DNA of 64,000 nucleotides. Source: Helichrysum umbraculigerum. Its lineage: Eukaryota > Streptophyta > Magnoliopsida > Asterales > Asteraceae. Each line of letters starts with the position of its first letter. Position 1 is the first letter of the stretch. Position numbers and translations under genes: made by a program. The stretch is from the NCBI GenBank assembly GCA_949592205.1, contig CATIUR010000005.1, positions 88,032,777 to 88,096,776 on the forward strand. Direction: 5' to 3'. This document shows, one piece after another, positions 57,411 to 64,000 of the stretch. Under the pieces are notes generated by a model that was given only the letters and a program-made list of their open reading frames with translations, had not been told where the DNA came from and made no database searches.

Positions 57411-58804
57411 ATGGCAAGCAGGAGATCCAGAGGAGGCCAAACAATGAACGACCCTCTGATTCAGACTCACCGATATCTTACTTTTCATACGTCATACTCC
57501 AGTTCCACCAAACATGAGTTCAGAGAACGTTTGGCTGCAAATATCGATCAGCCTATTGAGGCATTCGAAGCGGCTAATTGGCATGTTTTTGAGCAGGTGA
57601 TAGAGAGGAATGGATTTTCCACGGGGCATGAGATTATGAGAAATTTACTTGCTGCCCCATATGTTTTAGCCAGTGGTGACATTGGGTTTGTCTCTCATGC
57701 TTGGTACAAGATGTTTGGTATCAGGGAGCATATTTATCGAGAGTTGGAGGTTGAATTCTATAGTACTTTTCATTTCAACCACAAGTCGACTGACTGGACT
57801 GCTAGGACCATTTCTTTTCAGCTGGGGGTGTGCCGAGATAGATGTCTCTGGTTGAGTTTGCTTTGGGTGTTGGGTTGTATGAGCCCAATGAGATCCACAA
57901 CCCTAATTTTCTGAATCATTTTTCAGCTGGAGCTGTTAAAAAGCTCACAGATATAGAGAAAAATGAGGCGTGGCAGTTTCTTGCTTAGGGTAGTTATGGT
58001 TCTCGATCCCCTTCGTACCGGATGATTCGCGATCCCCGTCACCGTCTCATTCATCGGTTATTGACTTTTACCATTGTTGGACGTCGTGAGGGATACGACA
58101 AGGTCACCCAGCCTGATTTATTTTATCTCAGTTATATTGTCAGGAAGAGGCTAGTGAATGTACCTTGGAGATTGGCTAGATGGATGTCCAAGAGAGCCAC
58201 TGGGACTAGGGATATGAGTAGTTTGTGTGGTGGTCAGTTTGTTACCCGGTTAGCTAGGCATTTTGGGTTAGAGACACAGGCTGAGATTGGGACACGCACG
58301 GTTGTACAGCCTGGGATGGATTGGTTGACTGCAAGGAAGCTGGAGGCCCTCGACATGATTGAGAGCTGCAGTATTTATGGTGGTGAGCCGGAGCAGTATT
58401 TTTGGGTTGCCACGACTCCGGTAGGGCAGACTTTACAGCCCCGACAGGCCAGGATCACTGTTGCTGGAGGAGATGCTGCTAGAGGTCGAGTAGCGGCTCG
58501 TGGCCGAAATAGAGGTTATGCTGCTGAGTTTGATCAGCTACAGCAGCAGCTTGCTCAGATGGACCTCAGCCATACTCGCAGATTTGACCAGCTTGAGCTT
58601 ATGCATAGGCAGCACTTTCATCAGACGAGTGCTCATTTGGATTATCAGGATAGCCTGTTTGCTCAGCTGTTCGGTCCAGCCCAGCCACCCTTCTAGCCTT
58701 TCCAGTACCAGATGCCTCCGAAGTTTTTCCCACCACCACCACCAGATCAGGCAGGACCATCCCATCAGCACCACAGCATGGACAAGGAGGAGGATAGTGA
58801 TTAG
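57411..58804 (+). pseudogene. Athila ORF-1/env-like protein of element B (frameshift, stops)
   Basis: This is related to ORF2 of element A. The frame from ATG 57411 (MASRRSRGGQ) is open to about 57830, where a frame change is needed. The following frame gives MSLVEFALGVGLYEPNE, meets TAG at 57986-57988, and then carries the core RHRLIHRLLTFTIVGRREG, LFYLSYIVRKR and WRLARWM. It reaches TAG at 58694-58696, and an in-frame tail rich in Pro/His runs to TAG 58802-58804. The core matches the HHTLHKLLCCTIFGKRDTG region of A, as expected for the ATHILA ORF-1 family. A glutamine/histidine-rich helical stretch lies near 58530-58660. No membrane segment is obvious. Confidence 0.75.
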
Positions 58805-59154
58805 GATGAGATGTATCCTTTATGGTTTTTGATTACAAACACTATTTTATTTTTAGTACTTTATTTATTTATGTTTGGATATTTGTAGTTTTATATTTGG
58901 TTTGTGTATATTTTGTTTAGTTAGTTCTTTATTTTGGTATCGTTTGATATTGTTTGTTGATGCCCTTTTAGAATTGTGTTGTGAGCAAGTAAGATGCTGG
59001 CAGTAAGTTCAGCGAAAATGGAAGCAAGGAATTTTGAGAGTGATCTTTCGGCCTTGTTTTTTCCTTAACTCACATATTATTCCAGGGGAGTTTTTCTGTC
59101 TAAATTCCTTTCTCTTTTTCCGTTTTTGGTATTTCCTTTTCTGTACAATGAGGA
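58805..59154 (+). other. Element B 3' untranslated region, before solo LTR I
   Basis: T-rich non-coding sequence with nothing recognisable. It continues at 60648 when solo LTR I is set aside. Confidence 0.6.
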
Positions 59155-60642
59155 TGATGAACGCCAAAATGTGCTATTTTATAGTACTAATTACCCCTAG
59201 TTTGATTAATTTCTTGTGCATTTTATTTGAATGCGATACTCATTTCGTTCATATTTGCATTTAGGAATTATATGGAGCTTGAATCGGAAAAGAAGTGGAA
59301 AACTAGCGAGAATTGAAGAAAAGAAGTTAAAACGAGGAAAAAGTGAAGAATAGAAGTCGTTTAGCTGAAAAGTTGGGATTTTTAATCCATACGGCGTATG
59401 GATTTCCATACGGCGTATGGATGATGTGAGCCGGGCCGCCAGTCCACGTTGGTCAGACCCATGGGTTTTGCAATCTATACGGCGTATGGATGTCCATACG
59501 GCGTATGGATTGAGTCGGCAGAAAACCTAAATAGATGAGTTTATTTCATTTGGAGGAAAACACACACATTTTTCTTCCGGTCGATTTTCTCTCATTCAAA
59601 ACCCTAATTCCAGAGTTTTTGTAGGATTAAGAGCAAGAAGATTGAAGGGCTTTCATTCATCCAATCATATTTCATTATTTCGGTTCGAATATAATTTTCC
59701 TTTTCATTCGATTATGAATTGTGATATGTTATTGGTTCTGATTTTCTGTAAAAGTATGATTGGCTAGTTCTATTATGTGTTTGCTTAGATGAAAATACTT
59801 AATTGATGGATTGATTGTTATAATTGCGAATGTATTGGATTTTATTAAATGTTTATGTGTTTATTCGTTAATCCTTGGGTATTTAATGATTGTTGCTGAT
59901 TACCTAGCGTGATTTCATAATCAGTTGAGATTGATTTCCTGTTGGTTGTGAATTTATTGATAGTTGTTGATTTTGATTGATAATTATTGCCGAATATATT
60001 GAGTTTGACGGGCTAGGGTTAATAGTTAGTAATGGTTATTGATGGACAAGATAACTTTAATCAGTTATAGACTTTGTTGATTCAAGTCAAAAGAATAAAT
60101 CACATAAACGGTGTTGAATTAATTTAGAATACAGTTTTGTGGACAACGTTAAATTGAACTGTTAATGTGTTGAAAACAACCTTGTGTCTTTCTTAATTGT
60201 ATTGAATTCAGTTTATCTTGTAAGGAGGGTTGATATATTTGAAAGGGCACGATAGAATCCATGCGTGAGCAATTGAATAAAATGATTTCCGGATTTTAAG
60301 GAAAGTAATCTAAGCAAATGCATTTCTTTTATTATTTGAATTAAATCTTCTTTTTAATTAATTATTTTATTATTCCTTTATTTTATAATTATGTTTTATT
60401 TAATAATTCATTTCTTTTATAATTGTTTATCAATTGTTCGATCGGAACTAAAACGTCCCTGTTTTTTACTGCTTTAATTAATTGTAGCAATTTCCAGTTT
60501 GTTAAAAATTGATATCCGTTCCCTGTGTTCGACTCGGACTTACTAAGCTATACTATATATGATCATGTATTCTTGCCTGTGTTGTGTGTAGTAAGTTAGG
60601 TATTTTCCATTTTAAAACTAAAACCCCGTTTACACGACATCA
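59155..60642 (+). mobile_element. Solo LTR I, Athila-like, inside 3'UTR of B
   Basis: This 1,488 bp unit begins TGATGAACGCC and ends ACACGACATCA. It has the same layout as B's LTRs (TGAT start, paired palindromes, TTATTT-rich middle, TTCTTGCCT near the end, GGTATTTTCCATTT), but its sequence is clearly different. GAGGA at 59150-59154 and at 60643-60647 is the TSD. No PBS or coding region adjoins it. Confidence 0.88.
59387..59508 (+). promoter_or_regulatory. CCATACGGCGTATGG palindrome array in solo LTR I
   Basis: There are four copies (59387, 59406, 59475 with one end changed, and 59494) arranged as two close pairs. This is the same spacing as the CCATCCGCCGGATGG pairs in B's 3' LTR. Confidence 0.8.
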
Positions 60643-61133
60643 GAGGACATTGTACATCTTTAAGTGGGGGATGGGAGAGAAAAGAGAATTGAGTTTCCAT
60701 ATAATTGTCCTTTAAAAAGTAAGTAGATAATGTCGTAAATTGGTTAACTTTTATCGCTTTAAAATACGTAACTAGGAGGTTATAACTTACCTATTTTTCA
60801 AACAAATTTTTAAATTTGAAGTTTCTATTTTTCTAGAGACAATTTATTTTGTTACAATGTAGGTTAAATTTTAAAATTTTCTACACTTTTAATTAAATTT
60901 TAAACCGTGAAAAGTGTTATTTAGCTTCATTATATGATGTATTGATAGACAATTTATATAAGAGTTTTTGAGCTTTTAAGAAATGAAAATAAATGAGTAG
61001 ATCTTGCTTTTAGATGAACTTTAGTTGTGTATGACGGTTGTCTTAATTTTCATATTAATGTCGTGCGATATATCATATTTTTGGAAATTTAATTAACATC
61101 ATTTGGGGATATACTGAGTGTTGTTTCCTCTGT

Positions 61134-61147
61134 TGTACGAAAGTACA
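61134..61147 (+). other. Conserved 3'-region hairpin, copy B1
   Basis: TGTAC - GAAA - GTACA: a 5 bp stem with a GNRA loop in the context CTCTGT...GACCTAGTC. Confidence 0.5.
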
Positions 61148-61237
61148 GACCTAGTCTTCGTCAGTATATCTAATTAAAAAGAGCAAAAGAGTTTAAACAA
61201 CTCATAATTTAAAAGTAGTCAAATTATGTCGCTTTGT

Positions 61238-61251
61238 TGTACTAAGGTACA
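61238..61251 (+). other. Conserved 3'-region hairpin, copy B2
   Basis: TGTAC - TAAG - GTACA in the context GCTTTGT...GACCTGTCACC. Confidence 0.5.
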
Positions 61252-61319
61252 GACCTGTCACCAATGGTTTGACTAAAAATTTATTATTGCTAAACCAAAA
61301 TCAAGTTATGTCGCTTTGT

Positions 61320-61333
61320 TGTGTTAAGGCACA
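61320..61333 (+). other. Conserved 3'-region hairpin, copy B3
   Basis: TGTGT - TAAG - GCACA. Compared with B2, an A-U pair has become G-C and a C-G pair has become U-G, so pairing is kept. Confidence 0.5.
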
Positions 61334-61776
61334 GACCTGTCAACTATGTCTTGATTTGAAAAATGATTGTTCTGATTAGAAATCCATAATATGTAATATT
61401 GGCACGTTATGAGTATGAGAGTATATAGCTATTGGGAATTTGAGGGGATTTTTACGTGAATAATAACGAGTTAAGCTCAACTATTTGAATAATAGATTGT
61501 TTAAGTGGACAACAATATCAATAATCATTGTGAACTATTTAATGTTTTAAGAATAAAAGTTTATATGTAGATTATTTTTGTGACCTCATTTTTTTTTTAA
61601 TATTTATCTTTAGAATTAACAGGATTTTAAATATAAAAGTTTGAGTTGAAAATGGGTGATGTTGTGTAATTCCTTTGTTAGTTATTTAGGTTAATGGAGA
61701 TGACTGTTTTCTTAAGAATTAGATTTTTGAATAGATGGTCTACTTGAGGACAAGTATGATTCAAGTGGGGGATGTT

Positions 61777-63289
61777 TGATAAACGTGTATAAGTACTATA
61801 TTTAAGTAGTATTTTACCCTTTTTCTTGAATGTTCTTATTGCAATTAATTAAGTTTTGTTACTTATTTCATTTACATTTTGCAATCAGAAGTGGAAATGA
61901 AGCTTTTTGGAGAGAAAAACAGAAAACAGTCAAGAAACAAGTTGAATGATGCATTTTGGAAGACTTGAACGAAGCCGGGGTTTTAAAAGAAGAAAAGTTG
62001 AAAAAAGTCTGGAAATTCAGTCCATCCGCCGGATGGATTATCCATCCGCCGGATGGATGAAGGGGGTGGAGGCCCAGTATACGCGAAGCTGGGATGAGCT
62101 CTTTTGCAATCCATCCGTCGGATGGAATTCCATCCGCTGGATGGATCAATTTTCCAGAAATATATAAACGCGTTTTAAACCCTAAAACAGAGAGATTTGG
62201 CTAGGTTTTTATTCTTACGACTTATTTCGACTTCAGAAGCTTATTTTCGACTGATAGAAGTACTTTGGAGGCACGAAGAGTTAAGGTTGAAGCTATTCAC
62301 TTTATCTTTTAGTGATTCGTCTTTTCGGTTTGTATTTACACTTATTTATTTCGATTATGTTATGTTTTTGAGATTAATAATTCTGTTTTTGCAATATTCG
62401 ATGATGAACTGATACATTTAGTATTTGTGTAATAATGAACCTTGGATAATGATTGTTGAACGATTATATTTGCACGTTTAATAAGTTATTTAATTGAAGA
62501 TGGTTATGTTATCCGTAGATCCTTATTTATTGGTGGTTATTAGTTATTACTTAACGTGATTGATTGTGTCACTGAGATTGATTTCCCTTGATATTGTTGA
62601 TTATTGATGGTTAGAATTTAGGTTTTGATCATTGCTAAATATATTGAGTTTGATAGGTTAAGAGACTAATAATTAAATAATCTAAAATGAATAAGTTAGT
62701 AAGTAATTATTAATAGGTATTGTTGAGTCATACCGCGAGGATCAATCATAATCAATCGTGAATGCTTAATGCACAAACTAGGGAAAAGCACGCAATAGAG
62801 CAACATTCTTGCGACGTCGGATCGATGTTTAATGCGGGACCTTCGGTTGTAGAAATTAGTTAACCAGAACCGGAGGCTAATTTACATTTAACTTGGACTC
62901 TTTGATTAGTATCTAAGTTAATTTAAAAGAAATCACAATTAGATAATTAACATGCAATGAATCGGAATATCTGAATCTGAGTGGAGTTATTACACGATTA
63001 CTTGTTCCTTCCTATTGTTTCCTATTAATTATTTAATTTAAGTTTTAATTGTTTTATTATTATTTCAATATTAAATGTTCGAACGGAACTAAAATGCCCC
63101 CTATTTACTATTTTATTAGTTAATTATTATTTTCTATCTTTATAAATAAACCACTGTTCCTTGTGTTCAACTCGGACTTACCAAGTCTATACTAACATTT
63201 GATCGGGTATTCTTGCCTGGTTGTGTGATAGTATTAATAAGGTATTTTCCATTTATAAATAATAAAACGAGACGCTTTCACATGCATCA
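61777..63289 (+). repeat. 3' LTR of element B
   Basis: It is 1,513 bp, TGATAAACGTG to CACATGCATCA. Palindromes lie at about 62022-62055 and 62110-62145, and TATATAAA at 62161-62168. It carries a 19 bp unit (one palindrome) absent from the 5' LTR. Confidence 0.93.
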
Positions 63290-63943
63290 TCTGCTAGTCT
63301 ATCTAGTACCATCTTCCGCCAAGGTTAATCGTTGTTCCAGCACTCGAGTGTATCCTTCAGCTTCTTGTGAGCGCTGCTCACATTCTTCCAACCTTGCTTG
63401 TAGGAGATCGACCGCTCCTCGGTCGTCAATTACTTGTTGATGAATCATTTCTAAATTACGTGTCATGTCTTTCTGTTCTCGATGCAGTTGTGCCATGCGA
63501 TCATGGGCTTGGCGTAACCAGTACATTTGTACTATGTATTGTTCCCGTTCCAAACTTTCAAGTCTTGCCTCATGGCGGTGTAGTCGGGCGGCTAACACCG
63601 GAACAGTATGGTGAACGGATTCTTATGTATACGGGGAGATGTCCATGGGGTCAGCACGAATTTGAATTTCCTCCTCAGACCTCCAGGTATTGAGAGTTGT
63701 GGGTATCCAGTTCCATCGGCGAGCGTATGCCGGACGGCGTGTACCAGTTGTGGTGGCAGCAATGGGGTTTGAGTAAGGGTTTGCTCGAGATGATCTGGTA
63801 CTCCTTTGGCGAGTACGTATCACACGGGCTTCACCAGTTATGTAGTAAAGAGGTTCGGGAGATTCCCGCGTTGGTGAGACAGGAACAGAGGCTGTCTCCT
63901 CGGTAGTGGAGTTGGTCGGTGCTACATTAGTGATGTCTGCCAT
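63290..63943 (-). pseudogene. Extra 5' ORF of Tekay-like element D, coiled-coil protein (stops; cut by B)
   Basis: This relates to the 5' ORF of C. The likely start is the ATG at 63943 (MADITNVAP), aligned with C's start and preceded by CCACAG. In-frame stops are TAA at 63623-63625 and TAG at 63299-63301, with one frame throughout. The part after the first stop matches C closely (VLAARLHRHEARLE, LEECEQRSQEAEGYTRVLEQRLTLAED). Element B entered at TCTGC, and the last codons lie at 42653 and below, next to D gag. The ORF's order relative to gag is the same as in C. The N-terminal part is Ser/Thr/Pro-rich and longer than in C. Confidence 0.72.
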
Positions 63944-64000
63944 TTTCTGTGGCAAGAACGTTTAACAAGTGAGGCCTATATTCATATATCTCATATAATA
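63944..64000 (-). other. Element D leader, upstream of 5' ORF
   Basis: On the minus strand it reads TATGAATATAGGCCTCA, also found upstream of C's 5' ORF at about 48043. D's PBS and LTR lie outside the window. Confidence 0.6.

Larger units (their letters stand above)
60648..61776 (+). other. Element B 3' untranslated region with SIRE-like module and polypurine tract
   Basis: No gene. AAGTGGGGGATG is at about 60662. The region 60920-61350 resembles the 3' spacers of Copia elements F and E, including three hairpins. It ends with the polypurine tract AAGTGGGGGATGTT (61763-61776). Confidence 0.6.
42654..63289 (+). mobile_element. Athila-like LTR retrotransposon B (non-autonomous), with nested C and solo LTR I
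   Basis: B has LTRs of 1,494 and 1,513 bp, an Asp-type PBS, ORF1 and ORF2, a long 3'UTR and a polypurine tract. With C and I set aside it is about 8.9 kb. No gag-pol with RT or integrase is present, so it would depend on enzymes from elsewhere. LTR divergence looks like a few percent by eye, older than G or C. Confidence 0.92.

Noticed and set aside
1..64000. A host gene or a bacterial-type system
   Set aside because: Every sizeable conserved frame belongs to an LTR retrotransposon, and the remaining sequence fits LTRs, spacers or UTRs.

Overview
This is a 64 kb stretch of AT-rich plant nuclear DNA made almost entirely of LTR retrotransposons inserted into one another. I see no host gene, tRNA, rRNA or CRISPR array. 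The element types (SIRE/Maximus-like Copia with an env-like region, Tekay/Del-like Gypsy with a C-terminal chromodomain-like region, Athila-like Gypsy with an ORF-1/env-like gene) and the Met- and Asp-type primer-binding sites indicate a flowering plant. A dicot, possibly an asterid, is my best guess but is not proven. Such dense nesting suggests heterochromatin.

I use letters for the elements. F (+ strand Copia/SIRE) occupies 1-22242. Only its pol end, spacer, env-like gene and 3' LTR (21662-22242) are in the window. G (+ strand Copia/SIRE, 6650-20929, TSD GAATT, nearly identical LTRs) sits inside the last exon of F's env-like gene. H (13400-15870, TSD TACAG) is a minus-strand solo LTR of the Tekay family inside G's RNase H. 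E (minus-strand Copia/SIRE, about 22243-31083) has intact gag and pol frames. F appears to have landed in an LTR at E's 3' side. A (+ strand Athila-like, 31084-40716) is interrupted on the left by E and ends in its own 3' LTR. D (minus-strand Tekay) is the oldest layer: its gag piece is at 40717-42338 and its 5' accessory ORF is at 63290-63943. B (+ strand Athila-like, 42654-63289, TSD TCTGC) splits D. B is itself interrupted by C (+ strand Tekay, 45405-55667, TSD GTATA) and by a solo LTR, I (59155-60642, TSD GAGGA). Two nesting series follow: D > A > E > F > G > H, and D > B > C and I.

The coding parts are standard gag, protease, integrase, RT and RNase H, plus extra genes. These are env-like/ORF-1-like proteins in F, G, A and B, a helical ORF with probable internal repeats in A and B, and a coiled-coil 5' ORF in the Tekay elements C and D. 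Most genes carry one or more stops or frameshifts.

The most interesting signals are non-coding. (1) Each element carries an array of short motifs of its own, mostly CpG-containing, just upstream of the LTR TATA box. In F, G and B the same motif recurs inside the element, upstream of the env-like gene. (2) The 3' regions of Copia elements F and E and of the Athila-like B share a module with small hairpins whose stem changes keep the pairing. (3) F's env-like gene looks like six exons with GT-AG introns, whereas G's is intronless. (4) In A, B and F the env-like ATG lies just after a 3' splice site, with a probable leader exon about 0.7-1.0 kb upstream. Together these suggest that the env-like genes are separate transcription units under element-specific control.
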